Counted from the first letter of the stretch, positions 25,128 to 33,668 are shown. The stretch: 33,824 nt of DNA from Candidatus Falkowbacteria bacterium CG1_02_37_21 (GCA_001871165.1 MNUT01000018.1:1-33824), one strand, 5' to 3'. Notes: generated by a model from the letters alone, not told the origin. Program-made: numbers and translations.

Positions 25128-26222
25128 CTAAGCTTTCAGCCACTTTAAATATTCTTCCATAAACGGCTCTAGGGAACCGTCTAAAACGGCATCGACATCA
25201 GAGGTTTCATAATCCGTCCGATGATCTTTAACTAAACGTTTACCGTACAAAAAATAAGAACGAATTTGTTTTCCCCATTCTGCCTTTTGTACTATGCCTT
25301 TTAACTTACGCTCTTCCGCCTCTTTCTCCTGTAGAGCTAATTGATAAAGTTTGGTGCGCAAAAGTTTCATGGCATTTTCTTTATTCTGATGCTGTGAGCG
25401 TTCAGTCTGACAAGTGACAGTAATGCCGGTCGCCAAATGAACAATACGCACGGCCGAATCGGTAGTATTGACGCTTTGCCCGCCCGGTCCACTACTGCGA
25501 AAAACATCAATGCGTAAATCTTCATCTTTAATAACAATCGTGCCATCATCTTTAATTTCCGGAATGACTTCCACTAAAGCGAAGGAAGTGTGACGAGCGC
25601 CGTCAGAATCAAAAGGTGAATTACGAAGTAAACGATGAACCCCGTTTTCACTTTTTAAATAACCATAAGCCCAAGAACCAATAGCTCTAAGTACAACACT
25701 CTTAATCCCGGCCTCATTACCGTAATTACGATCCAAAATTTCTATTTTCCAATGACGTTTTTCCGAAAAACGTAAATACATTCTCTCCAAAATCTGGGCC
25801 CAATCTTGGGCATCAACTCCGCCCGTACCGGCGTGAATCGCTAAAATAGCGCTATTTTTATCATATTTTTCCGAGAATAACGACAAAAATTCTAACTTAG
25901 AAAATTTTTTATCCAGTTCTTCATATTTCTTTTCCATGTCCGTCAAAAGATCTCCACCATCTTCTAGGGCCGCTAAAGCCACCATCTCTTCCGCTTCTCT
26001 GATATCTTTTTGTAAAAGCACCCAAGCTTTAGTTTCCGTGGCCAGCTCTTCCGCCTGCTGTCCCACTAAAATAGCTTCATCTTTATCATCCCAAAAATTT
26101 GGAGCAGACATACGTAAACGTAATTCTTTTTCCTCCACTTCTTTCCTTTCAATATCTAAAATCGTTTTTGTTTTTAAAAAACGTTGGCGCAAATCTTCCA
26201 ATTTTTTTATTAGAGTTTCCAT
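25128..26222 (-). CDS. prfB: Peptide chain release factor 2
   Basis: Terminates translation at UGA and UAA. 364 residues from ATG 26222. A TTG at 26243 would add seven residues but lies inside the predicted promoter. The stop-codon recognition motif is NSPFDS (SPF at 202-204), which separates RF2 from RF1, and the catalytic GGQ is at 247-249. The N-terminal region is continuous: the programmed frameshift with in-frame UGA seen in many bacterial prfB genes is absent. Its presence shows that TGA is a stop codon in this organism. Confidence 0.98.
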   Translation of the reverse strand: METLIKKLEDLRQRFLKTKTILDIERKEVEEKELRLRMSAPNFWDDKDEAILVGQQAEELATETKAWVLLQKDIREAEEMVALAALEDGGDLLTDMEKKYEELDKKFSKLEFLSLFSEKYDKNSAILAIHAGTGGVDAQDWAQILERMYLRFSEKRHWKIEILDRNYGNEAGIKSVVLRAIGSWAYGYLKSENGVHRLLRNSPFDSDGARHTSFALVEVIPEIKDDGTIVIKDEDLRIDVFRSSGPGGQSVNTTDSAVRIVHLATGITVTCQTERSQHQNKENAMKLLRTKLYQLALQEKEAEERKLKGIVQKAEWGKQIRSYFLYGKRLVKDHRTDYETSDVDAVLDGSLEPFMEEYLKWLKA

Positions 26223-26243
26223 GCGATAAAATACTGTTCTCAA

Positions 26244-26249
26244 ATTATA
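26244..26249 (-). promoter_or_regulatory. -10 element for prfB
   Basis: The minus strand has a perfect TATAAT 21 nt before the prfB ATG, with a second TATAAT a few bases upstream overlapping the end of the rpsI terminator. No good -35 is visible. The placement would give a short leader of about 15 nt. Confidence 0.45.
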
Positions 26250-26264
26250 TATCCTAATTATAAC

Positions 26265-26295
26265 AAAAAAACGCCCTCTTAGACAGGGCGTTTTT
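26265..26295 (-). terminator. Rho-independent terminator after rpsI
   Basis: On the minus strand an 11-bp stem (arms 26285-26295 and 26267-26277, core ACGCCCT/AGGGCGT) with a seven-base loop runs into a seven-T tract. It starts 12 nt past the rpsI stop and closes the infA-rpsI operon. The A-rich 5' side could also serve the opposite strand, but no gene ends there. Confidence 0.92.
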
Positions 26296-26307
26296 ATTAC
26301 AGAAAAA

Positions 26308-26823
26308 TTAACGTTTGCTCCACTGTGGCGCTTTACGAGCCTTAAGTTTACCTGGCTTCTTTCTTTCTACATGACGCGGATCGCGAGTCAGAAAACCATT
26401 TACTTTTAAGGCATCTTTAGCAGTCGGATCAATCATTAAAATTGCGCGACTAATACCGAGACGAACAGCCCCTACCTGGCCCTGTACGCCACCACCCTGC
26501 GCTAATACGGAAAAATTAAAATCACGAGCATGACCAGTTACCTTTAAAGGCTGGGAAAGAATATTGCTACCTTCATTTGGGAAGTATTCACTGGCTCGCT
26601 TACCGTTTACCATAATAACACCCTTACCACTCTGGAATAAGCGAACTTTAGCAACAGAACTCTTACGACGACCGACCGCCTTAATATAAGTACCACTAAA
26701 ATCAGCTGTTTCATTCTTAGCCCAGTCCTTATCTTCTTCCTGACTTTCCGGCGCTTCAGAAATTAAAACATCAGCAGATTTCACTTCCTTCTCTTTAGAA
26801 TTTTTCTTATTTTTCTCGACCAT
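26308..26823 (-). CDS. rpsI: 30S ribosomal protein S9 with N-terminal extension
   Basis: 171 residues against ~130 usual. The S9 core starts near residue 45 ([19 protein letters not shown]) and ends in the basic tail [13 protein letters not shown], whose final residues touch P-site t[20 protein letters not shown] and [11 protein letters not shown] are typical. The first ~44 residues are an added charged Lys/Glu segment. It is coupled to rplM, starting 2 nt after it, and is the last gene of the operon. Confidence 0.97.
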   Translation of the reverse strand: MVEKNKKNSKEKEVKSADVLISEAPESQEEDKDWAKNETADFSGTYIKAVGRRKSSVAKVRLFQSGKGVIMVNGKRASEYFPNEGSNILSQPLKVTGHARDFNFSVLAQGGGVQGQVGAVRLGISRAILMIDPTAKDALKVNGFLTRDPRHVERKKPGKLKARKAPQWSKR

Positions 26824-26825
26824 AT

Positions 26826-27182
26826 TTATTTGATAATTAATCTTTTGATCATAGCAGTTCGCAACTTAGTCGGCGGCAACATCTGTGTGACAGCGCGACG
26901 TAAAACATCACCAGGATTTTTTTCAAAAACTTCCGACATATTTTTACTACGTAAACCACCCAGATAACCGGTATAACGATGATATTGTTTCTGATCCAAT
27001 TTTTTTCCGGTAAATTTTACCTGACTGATATTAGATACTTCAACAATGTCACCCAAATCCATGTGCGCTTGAAATTCCGGCTTATTCTTACCACGCAGTA
27101 AAGTGGCAACCTGAGTAGCCAAACGACCGACCGCTTGTCCGGTGGCGTCCAATTTATGTAATTTTCTCTCAATATTTTTCAT
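26826..27182 (-). CDS. rplM: 50S ribosomal protein L13, short form
   Basis: 118 residues against ~142 usual. The L13 pattern is clear: LDATGQAVGRLATQVATLLRGK, GDIVEVSN, KYHRYTGYLGGLRS-like QYHRYTGYLGGLRS, and VTQMLPPTKLRTAMIKRL. The usual C-terminal stretch after this point is missing, so only the globular core is kept. The rplM-rpsI pair follows rplQ, as in many Gram-positive-type operons. Confidence 0.97.
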   Translation of the reverse strand: MKNIERKLHKLDATGQAVGRLATQVATLLRGKNKPEFQAHMDLGDIVEVSNISQVKFTGKKLDQKQYHRYTGYLGGLRSKNMSEVFEKNPGDVLRRAVTQMLPPTKLRTAMIKRLIIK

Positions 27183-27185
27183 ATA

Positions 27186-27536
27186 TTATACTAGTTCAAT
27201 TTGGACAATCTGAGCACCATCGCCAGAACGAGTTCCCAATTTAACAATCCGAGTGTAACCGCCCGGGCGACTCTTATAACGAGTACCTAAGACTTCCAAA
27301 GTCTTCTTAACAGCATTTTTCTGTAAGAGAACTTTAATTAAACCACGACGAGCGTTCAAATCACCCGCTTTAGCAGATGTAATCATTTTCTCTACTAAAG
27401 GTCTAACCACCGTTGCCTTCGCCTTGGTAGTCTTCACTTTTTCATACAAAAGAATACTGGATGCTAAATTACGTAACATCAGTTCACGCGGCGCCTTGGC
27501 TCGATCTAAAGTTTTAGTTTTATTACGGTGACGCAT
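27186..27536 (-). CDS. rplQ: 50S ribosomal protein L17
   Basis: 116 residues. MRHRNKTKTLDRAKAPRELMLRNLA at the start and RPGGYTRIVKLGTRSGDGAQIVQIELV at the end are diagnostic. L17 lies near the peptide exit tunnel. It starts 2 nt after the rpoA stop and ends 3 nt before rplM, so the chain rpoA-rplQ-rplM-rpsI is tightly packed. Confidence 0.98.
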   Translation of the reverse strand: MRHRNKTKTLDRAKAPRELMLRNLASSILLYEKVKTTKAKATVVRPLVEKMITSAKAGDLNARRGLIKVLLQKNAVKKTLEVLGTRYKSRPGGYTRIVKLGTRSGDGAQIVQIELV

Positions 27537-27538
27537 AT

Positions 27539-28375
27539 TTATTTCTTAGTTTTTTTTACCTTATCTTTTTTAGGCGCTTTCGCTTTTTTTTCAACAACTT
27601 CGTCCTTGTCTGCCTCTTCTTCTATTTCTTCATCCTCAACAACCACTTCTTCTGTTTTTTCATCAGCTTCAACTAATTCTGCTACCTGATAATTAGGGAG
27701 TAAAGAAGAATACTGATTAACTAAAATTTCTACCGCCTTATTAAAAGCTTCTTCCGGAGAAATTGTACCATCGGTCTTAATATTTAAAACAAGCTTATCC
27801 CAGTTAGTCATTTTACCAACACGAGTATTTTCTACGTCAATACTAACTAAAGTTACTGGAGAATAAATGGAGTCAAGCTCAATATAACCAATTTCTCTGT
27901 TCTCTCTTTTTGTTCCTTCCGCCATACGATAACCACGTCCTTCATGGACCACAATTTCCATTTCCAAACTACCAGCTTCATCTGTAATATGCGCCAAAAC
28001 CAAATCAGGATTTTTTACTTCGGCCTGAGTATTTTTAGCTATATCACCAGCGGTCACAACTTTCTTACCTTTTAACTTAAGATCCAAGCGAACTTCGTCT
28101 TCAGTATGAATTTTAAGTCGCAACTGTTTTAAATTTAAAACTATTTCCAAAACATCTTCTTTGACATGAGGCAAAGCCATAAATTCATGGCTAGCTCCCT
28201 TAATTTTGACTCCGACAACGGCCGCACCCGGTAAAGAAGAGAGCAAAACGCGACGTAGAGAATTACCCAAAGTCATACCATAACCGGGGAACAAAGGTTC
28301 TACGGTTACAACTCCTTCTTGAGCGTTTGCACCATTTGTAAATTCAATTTTTTTAGGCAAAGCGATATTTTGCAT
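27539..28375 (-). CDS. rpoA: RNA polymerase alpha subunit lacking the C-terminal domain
   Basis: 278 residues against ~310-330 usual. Residues 1-228 are the alpha N-terminal domain, needed for dimerisation and polymerase assembly: EPLFPGYGMTLGNSLRRVLLSSLPG, VKEDVLEIVLNLK, GYIELDSIYSPV. The DNA- and activator-binding C-terminal domain is absent. In its place is a low-complexity tail, acidic at 236-263 and Lys-rich at 263-278. The frame ends cleanly at the rplQ junction, so this is not a frameshift visible here. Position after rpsD is the standard alpha-operon order. Confidence 0.96.
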   Translation of the reverse strand: MQNIALPKKIEFTNGANAQEGVVTVEPLFPGYGMTLGNSLRRVLLSSLPGAAVVGVKIKGASHEFMALPHVKEDVLEIVLNLKQLRLKIHTEDEVRLDLKLKGKKVVTAGDIAKNTQAEVKNPDLVLAHITDEAGSLEMEIVVHEGRGYRMAEGTKRENREIGYIELDSIYSPVTLVSIDVENTRVGKMTNWDKLVLNIKTDGTISPEEAFNKAVEILVNQYSSLLPNYQVAELVEADEKTEEVVVEDEEIEEEADKDEVVEKKAKAPKKDKVKKTKK

Positions 28376-28406
28376 ATTGTTTTTTTAAATACAAATAACT
28401 TACTTA

Positions 28407-29036
28407 TTATTTGGAATAGTATTCCGTAATCACCTGAATATTCAAATTCAACGGTAAATCCGTATCTTGCGGTTCATGTAAAATTTTAACGCTTAAATCA
28501 TCGGCACTAAAATTTAACCAACTGGGTCGTTCCGCTTTTTTTAACTTTTCGGCGGAATTACGGAAATAAATATTTTTTTCGCTAGTCTTTTTAATCTTAA
28601 TAACTTCTCCGGGTTTAACCATGAAAGAAGGAATATCAGTCATAACTTCATTAACACTAAAGTGTCCGTGGTTAACTAACTGACGAGCAGCCGCTCTAGA
28701 AGTAGCAAAACCGGCACGATAAACTACGTTATCCAAACGCATTTCCAAAGCACGCAAGAAATTTTTACCAGAATCACCGACTTTTTTGACAGCTTTATCA
28801 AAGGTCAAACGGAATTGTTTCTCCGCCAAACCATAGAATTTTTTGGCCTTCTGTTTCTCCGCTAACTGTTGACCATAGTCACTCAAACGCTTATGACCTT
28901 TAGGACCATGAAAACCAGGAGCATAATTGCGCTTAATAATCGCACATTTCGGAGTAAAACAACGCTCCCCCTTTAGAAAGAGTTTTTCTCCTGCCCGACG
29001 GCACTGTTTACATTTATTATCAATATTTCTTCCCAT
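28407..29036 (-). CDS. rpsD: 30S ribosomal protein S4, zinc-binding form
   Basis: 209 residues. The N-terminal zinc site has C9, C12, C26 and C31 (C+ form). The S4 domain lies at RLDNVVYRAGFATSRAAARQLVNHGHFSVN, and the end is QVITEYYSK. S4 is a primary 16S rRNA binder, forms the mRNA entry channel with S3 and S5, and in E. coli represses the alpha operon. It lies between rpsK and rpoA. Confidence 0.98.
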   Translation of the reverse strand: MGRNIDNKCKQCRRAGEKLFLKGERCFTPKCAIIKRNYAPGFHGPKGHKRLSDYGQQLAEKQKAKKFYGLAEKQFRLTFDKAVKKVGDSGKNFLRALEMRLDNVVYRAGFATSRAAARQLVNHGHFSVNEVMTDIPSFMVKPGEVIKIKKTSEKNIYFRNSAEKLKKAERPSWLNFSADDLSVKILHEPQDTDLPLNLNIQVITEYYSK

Positions 29037-29068
29037 ATTTATTGAACGGAAAATTTATAATTTCTTTC

Positions 29069-29692
29069 TTAAACCCGACGTGGTTTCTTCGGCCGACAAC
29101 CGTTATGTGGCACGGGGGTCATATCTTTAATTGAGCTAACATTCAAACCGTTAGCGTTCAAAGCTCTAATAGCCGCTTCACGACCGGTACCAACACCGGA
29201 AACAAAGACGCTAACTTCCTCCAGACCATATTCTTCACGCGCTTTCTGAGCTGCTATTTTAGTAATGATTTGCGCGGCATAAGGAGTCGCTTTCTTTGCT
29301 CCTTTAAATCCGGCTAAACCGGCGCTGGCCCAAGAAATAACGTCACCATTAGGATCAGTCAAGGTCATCATGGTGTTGTTATAAGTAGCCTGGATATAAG
29401 CACGACCAACTTTAACAATACGAGCCACCTTCTTTTTCTTTTTCTTAATTAATCTTTTTTTACTGCGAGCCGCTTTATTTTTTTCTAGTTTTTCTTTAAT
29501 ATCAGCCGGTAATTCTTCATTAGTAGAATCAAAAGAAAAATCAGCCCCATCTTTTTCTTCGTCGGACTGAATATCCTCCGTTTCAACGGGAGCAAGATCT
29601 TTAGCACCAGCTTTTAACGGTTTCTCAACCGGGGTAGAAGCCTCGGCTGTATCAACAATTTTTTTATTTTCCTCTTTTACTTCTTCAGACAT
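29069..29692 (-). CDS. rpsK: 30S ribosomal protein S11 with long N-terminal extension
   Basis: The S11 core begins near residue 90 ([22 protein letters not shown]) and ends [13 protein letters not shown]; it lines the mRNA exit channel. At 207 residues it is about 75 longer than the usual ~130. Residues 1-70 are acidic (Glu/Asp-rich) and 72-88 strongly basic ([13 protein letters not shown]). The acidic part could mask the basic part before assembly, which is inference. Confidence 0.97.
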   Translation of the reverse strand: MSEEVKEENKKIVDTAEASTPVEKPLKAGAKDLAPVETEDIQSDEEKDGADFSFDSTNEELPADIKEKLEKNKAARSKKRLIKKKKKKVARIVKVGRAYIQATYNNTMMTLTDPNGDVISWASAGLAGFKGAKKATPYAAQIITKIAAQKAREEYGLEEVSVFVSGVGTGREAAIRALNANGLNVSSIKDMTPVPHNGCRPKKPRRV

Positions 29693-29715
29693 AATTAAAG
29701 ACTGATTATTTTAAC

Positions 29716-30111
29716 TTAAGTTTTCTGTAGACCGGCCTTGCTCTTACCACTACCCATAGTAACACGCTTGTTACCGCGAACCGTTCGACTATTAGTCTTA
29801 GTTCGCTGACCGCGAGCCGGTAAATGCTTAGCGTGACGCAAACCACGATAAGAACCGATTTCTTTCAAACGTTTAATATTTCCCTGCACTTCACGACGTA
29901 AGTCGCCTTCCACTGAATGTTTTTTCTCTACGACTTCGCGGAGAACATTAGCTTCTTGTTCAGGTAAATCTTTAACTTTAGTATTAGGATCAATTTCAAC
30001 CGTCAAAAGAATTGTTTTGGCCAAACTACGACCAATGCCATGAATATAAGTCAAAGCAATTTCTATTCTTTTGTCGTTAGGAAGATTAACTCCCGCTATT
30101 CTTAATGCCAT
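29716..30111 (-). CDS. rpsM: 30S ribosomal protein S13
   Basis: 131 residues. [32 protein letters not shown], the [30 protein letters not shown] block and a basic tail mark S13, which contacts the P-site tRNA and the 50S subunit. It follows rpmJ by 11 nt in the standard alpha-operon order. Confidence 0.98.
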   Translation of the reverse strand: MALRIAGVNLPNDKRIEIALTYIHGIGRSLAKTILLTVEIDPNTKVKDLPEQEANVLREVVEKKHSVEGDLRREVQGNIKRLKEIGSYRGLRHAKHLPARGQRTKTNSRTVRGNKRVTMGSGKSKAGLQKT

Positions 30112-30122
30112 AGAAATAATTA

Positions 30123-30236
30123 TTAACCCTGTCTCTGCTTATGCTTGGGGTTCTTACAAATAACATGAACCCGGCCTTTACGGCGAACCACTTTACAGTC
30201 CTTACAAATTTTTTTTGCGCTCGCTCTAACTTTCAT
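30123..30236 (-). CDS. rpmJ: 50S ribosomal protein L36
   Basis: A 37-residue gene that is easily missed. It reads [17 protein letters not shown] and ends [12 protein letters not shown]. Zinc ligands are C11, C14, C27 and H32, the C+ form. L36 is the smallest ribosomal protein and binds 23S rRNA in the central region of the 50S subunit. It lies between infA and rpsM, exactly where most bacteria have it. Confidence 0.97.
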   Translation of the reverse strand: MKVRASAKKICKDCKVVRRKGRVHVICKNPKHKQRQG

Positions 30237-30247
30237 AATAATAAATT

Positions 30248-30505
30248 TTACATTCGATAAGTAATCCGCCCTTTAGTTAAATCGTAAGGGCTAATCTGCA
30301 ATTTTACTTTATCTCCAGGTAAAAGACGAATTCTATGAAGTCTCATCTTACCGGATAAATGCGCCAGGATTTCATGACCGTTCTCTAAGGCAACCTTAAA
30401 AGTTGCTGCCGGCATTAATTCCAAAACCTCTCCCTGCATTTCAATAAAATCTTTAGCGTTCAGGGTGGCGGCGCTGGCGTCATTATTTTCTTGTTCTTTT
30501 GACAT
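30248..30505 (-). CDS. infA: Translation initiation factor IF-1
   Basis: 85 residues from ATG 30505. A TTG at 30547 would add 14 residues, but these lie in the hairpin upstream and are poorly IF-1-like. The OB-fold core is clear: [35 protein letters not shown], then [29 protein letters not shown]-1 sits in the A site during initiation. It is the first gene of the alpha operon here, with a perfect promoter and a hairpin leader. Confidence 0.97.
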   Translation of the reverse strand: MSKEQENNDASAATLNAKDFIEMQGEVLELMPAATFKVALENGHEILAHLSGKMRLHRIRLLPGDKVKLQISPYDLTKGRITYRM

Positions 30506-30511
30506 TAACAC

Positions 30512-30548
30512 AAAAAAATTTGATAAAGACAACTTTCGCCTTATCAAA
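30512..30548 (-). terminator. Terminator-like hairpin directly before infA (possible attenuator)
   Basis: The minus strand has a 10-bp stem (arms 30539-30548 and 30519-30528, one G-U pair), a ten-base loop and a seven-T run, ending six bases before the infA ATG. It lies about 130 nt downstream of the predicted transcription start, inside the leader. A role as the terminator of alaS is less likely because alaS ends about 200 nt upstream and the strong promoter lies between. Confidence 0.65.
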
Positions 30549-30687
30549 ATTCTTTAAAAATTAATTAAATTATTTTGGAGAATCTGATATTTCTAATCTA
30601 TCTTGTTAATATCTTCAATCCTAACAATATTCGCTAAAAAAAGAAAACTACTTTTTTCTTTTATTTCACTTATTTGTTAATAAAATC

Positions 30688-30716
30688 ATTATAGATATAA
30701 GACTAAAAATTGTCAA
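30688..30716 (-). promoter_or_regulatory. Perfect consensus sigma70-type promoter of the infA operon
   Basis: On the minus strand TTGACA (30711-30716), a 17-nt spacer and TATAAT (30688-30693) match the consensus at all 12 positions. The predicted start is near 30681, giving an untranslated leader of about 175 nt before infA. It is the best promoter in the window and fits very high expression of the ribosomal genes. Confidence 0.9.
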
Positions 30717-30749
30717 TAGATAATAAGGAATAATTAGCGATAATTTTAG

Positions 30750-32621
30750 CTAGCTTTGCAGAATAGCTTTAATACGTCTCACACCAGCGCTAGAAGCTTC
30801 TTCTTTCTGTATCTTAAAATTACCTAATATTCCAGTATTTTCTACATGCGGACCGCCACAAATCTCTTGAGAAAAGGCCATTTTTAAATTAGGCTTTTTA
30901 TAATTATCCAAATGACTAATGGAATAAACCTTGACCAACTCACCATATTTTGAATTAAAAACTCCCATAGCACCACGCTGTCTGGCCTTGTCCAAAGATA
31001 ATTCTTCACAGCTTACCGTATAATTTTCTTTAATAGCACCATTAACCAAATCTTCCACCTGTTTGATTTGTTCCGGTGTCATCTTATCAGGATGAGAAAA
31101 ATCCAAACGCAATCTTTCAGCGGTAATATTACTTCCCTTTTGGACGACATTATCTCCTAAAACTTTTCTTAAAGCAGCCAATAACAGATGGGCCGTGGTG
31201 TGTAATTTTACCGTCTCGTCACCAGCATCGGCCAAACCACCTTTAAAGCGACCAGCTGAAGCGGTACGAGAAAGATCTTGATGTTTTTTCATTTCCGCCG
31301 CAAAACCTTGGAGTAAAAATTCTCCAGTATCAGCTTTTAAAACATAATTATGTGAAGATGATTTTTTTCGTGATTTTAATTCCTCTAAAGATAGTTCCAC
31401 GGGAAAACCAAAACTCTGATACAAATTAAATAAATCTTGACCAGTTAATTCTTTCTTATCTTGTATTATTTTATCTAATTCTTTCAAACCATTTTCCAAA
31501 GTTCTACTAAACTTCTCCTCCTCTTTATCTAAATTATCAAAAATAAACTGCTGGTGCTTCTCCAATTCGCCATAGACTTCTTTATAATCATTAATAACTA
31601 CCGCCGCCACATCCTTAGTCCATGACTCTTTTTGAATGTTTAATTGACGCCCGTAACGAACGGCGCGACGAATTAAGCGACGCACGACATAGCCCTGATC
31701 AGTGTTAGAAGACACTATACCTTTATCGTCACCAATAATAAATGTGGCTGCTTTTAAATGGTCGGCCACGATTCTAATAGATCTAGTCGTCTCCACGTCC
31801 TCTCCATACTTATGCCCACTCAGTTCTTCAATTTTATGGACAATATTAATAAATAAGTCGGTCTGATAATTATCATCTAAGCCATTCAAAGCGGCTAAAG
31901 TCCTTTCCAAGCCTAAACCGGTATCAACATTTTTCTGCTGCAAAAGTTCAAATTTGGCATCGGTGTTTTTATTATATTGCATAAAAACATTGTTCCAGAT
32001 TTCCACCCATGAATTATTATCATCATTAAAACTAGCAGGAACCTTGTTTTCCTCTCCCACCCAATAAAAAATTTCCGTATCCGGACCACAAGGACCGGTT
32101 ACTCCCGCCGGTCCCCACCAATTATTTTTCTTAGGTAAGCGAGCAATACGCTCTAAAGGTAAATTATTTTCCGTAAATATGACCGACCAGGCGTCATATG
32201 CTTCTTGGTCAAAACCGGAATCTTCATCGCCCACGAAAACCGAAACAGCTAAACGATTTTTATCTAAAGACAAACCCTGAGCATCAGTCAAAAACTCCCA
32301 ACTATAATTAATGGACTCTTTCTTGAAATAATCCCCCAAGGACCAATTTCCCATCATCTCAAAAAAAGTGTGATGTGTTTTGTCGCCCACTTCTTCAATA
32401 TCACCAGTGCGGATACATTTCTGGGCTCCGACTAAGCGTGAACCAGCTGGATGTTTACCGCCTAGGAGGTAGGGCACTAAAGGATGCATACCAGCGGTAG
32501 TAAATAGGACAGTCGGATCGTTTTCCGGAATTAAAGAAGCACTACCAATAATCGCATGATTACGGAGCTTAAAAAAATCTAAATATTTTTGTCGCAGTTC
32601 AATTGAAGTCATGGAAGTCAT
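30750..32621 (-). CDS. alaS: Alanyl-tRNA synthetase, short form without C-Ala domain
   Basis: 623 residues against ~870 usual. The class II catalytic core is complete, with LFTTAGMHPLVPYLLG, CIRTGDIEEVGDKTHHTFFEMMGNWSLGDY (69-98) and the GLGLER segment (235-240). The editing site that clears mischarged serine is present (H474, H478, C588, H592). Missing are the beta-barrel insert before the editing site and the C-Ala domain after it. Two ATGs, at 32621 and 32612, come from a 9-bp tandem duplication and are equally possible. murB lies 27 nt upstream. Confidence 0.95.
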   Translation of the reverse strand: MTSMTSIELRQKYLDFFKLRNHAIIGSASLIPENDPTVLFTTAGMHPLVPYLLGGKHPAGSRLVGAQKCIRTGDIEEVGDKTHHTFFEMMGNWSLGDYFKKESINYSWEFLTDAQGLSLDKNRLAVSVFVGDEDSGFDQEAYDAWSVIFTENNLPLERIARLPKKNNWWGPAGVTGPCGPDTEIFYWVGEENKVPASFNDDNNSWVEIWNNVFMQYNKNTDAKFELLQQKNVDTGLGLERTLAALNGLDDNYQTDLFINIVHKIEELSGHKYGEDVETTRSIRIVADHLKAATFIIGDDKGIVSSNTDQGYVVRRLIRRAVRYGRQLNIQKESWTKDVAAVVINDYKEVYGELEKHQQFIFDNLDKEEEKFSRTLENGLKELDKIIQDKKELTGQDLFNLYQSFGFPVELSLEELKSRKKSSSHNYVLKADTGEFLLQGFAAEMKKHQDLSRTASAGRFKGGLADAGDETVKLHTTAHLLLAALRKVLGDNVVQKGSNITAERLRLDFSHPDKMTPEQIKQVEDLVNGAIKENYTVSCEELSLDKARQRGAMGVFNSKYGELVKVYSISHLDNYKKPNLKMAFSQEICGGPHVENTGILGNFKIQKEEASSAGVRRIKAILQS

Positions 32622-32648
32622 AGAAATAACGATAACATTAATTTAGAT

Positions 32649-33668
32649 CTATATTATATTAACTTCTTCGTGTAAATCAAGGCCGAAACTTTTTTTAACG
32701 GTTTGCTTAATTTTTTTAACTAAGTTTAAAACCTGTCGGGCGGAAGCGCGTCGATAATTTATTAAAACTAAGGCTTGATTTTTGTGCATACCAACCGCCC
32801 CAAATTTCTTACCCTTAAAACCGGCCGTTTCAATTAACCAAGCAGCGGGAATTTTGACCTTAGTTTTACTGATCGGCCAACTCGGCATATCAGGATATTT
32901 CTTCTGCAAAGCTTTAAATTTTATTGTGCTAATTTCAAGATTTTTAAAAAATGAACCGGCGTTTGGCATTTTCACCGGATTCGGCAATTTTTCTGTCCTA
33001 ATAATCTTAATAGTGGCAGATACATTTTTCAGGCTAGGCTTCTTGATACCCCGCTCCAGAAGATGGGCGCGAATAGCGCCATAATCAAGCTGTAAGGTAG
33101 CCATTTTCTGTAATTTAAAAGTCACGGCATAAATAAAATACTTCCCCTTCAATTTATTTTTAAAAATGCTCTCCCGATAAGCGAAATGACAATCCGGTCC
33201 GGAGAATATTCTCTCTTGCCCACTTTTAAGATCAATGGCATGTAGATGATAGAAAGAGTCTTTAATTTCCACACCATAAGCACCAATATTTTGCATCGGG
33301 GCCGCTCCCACCGTCCCGTAAATTAAACTTAAATTCTCCAAACCATGCCAATTATGACGAACACTCCAATCCACAAAATCACCCCACAATTCTCCGGATT
33401 TAGCCTCAACTAAAATATAATCTTTATTTTTTTCCACTACTTTAATTCCCTTGATTTCATTCTTTAGGGTTAGGCCCTTAACAGTCTGGGAAATTAAAAC
33501 ATTGGAACCGCCGCCCAAGATAAATAATGGCTTTTTATTTTTTTTAGACCAAACAATTGCTTCCTGCAAGTCTTCCTTGCTTTTTAAAATAGCAAAAAAC
33601 TCCGCCCGAGCGCTTAGCTGTAAAGTGGTGTAAGCTTTTATATTTTTATTTTTTTCTATTTTCAACAC
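32649..33668 (-). CDS. murB: UDP-N-acetylenolpyruvoylglucosamine reductase
   Basis: Reduces the enolpyruvyl group to form UDP-N-acetylmuramic acid in cell-wall synthesis; FAD enzyme in the cytoplasm. 339 residues, type I like E. coli. FAD-binding GGGSNVLIS (52-60) and GTVGAAPMQNIGAYG (118-132), the YRESIF motif (164-169) and the proton-donor region NAGSFF (236-241, S239) are all visible. The start appears to be GTG at 33668. It follows the ABC transporter gene by about 40 nt. Confidence 0.96.
   Translation of the reverse strand: MLKIEKNKNIKAYTTLQLSARAEFFAILKSKEDLQEAIVWSKKNKKPLFILGGGSNVLISQTVKGLTLKNEIKGIKVVEKNKDYILVEAKSGELWGDFVDWSVRHNWHGLENLSLIYGTVGAAPMQNIGAYGVEIKDSFYHLHAIDLKSGQERIFSGPDCHFAYRESIFKNKLKGKYFIYAVTFKLQKMATLQLDYGAIRAHLLERGIKKPSLKNVSATIKIIRTEKLPNPVKMPNAGSFFKNLEISTIKFKALQKKYPDMPSWPISKTKVKIPAAWLIETAGFKGKKFGAVGMHKNQALVLINYRRASARQVLNLVKKIKQTVKKSFGLDLHEEVNII

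Noticed and set aside
26223-26243. TTG start extending prfB by seven residues
   Set aside because: It starts directly beside the predicted -10 element, and the ATG at 26222 gives the normal RF2 N-terminus.
30506-30547. TTG start extending infA by 14 residues
   Set aside because: The added sequence overlaps the hairpin and T-run, and the ATG at 30505 is the better start.
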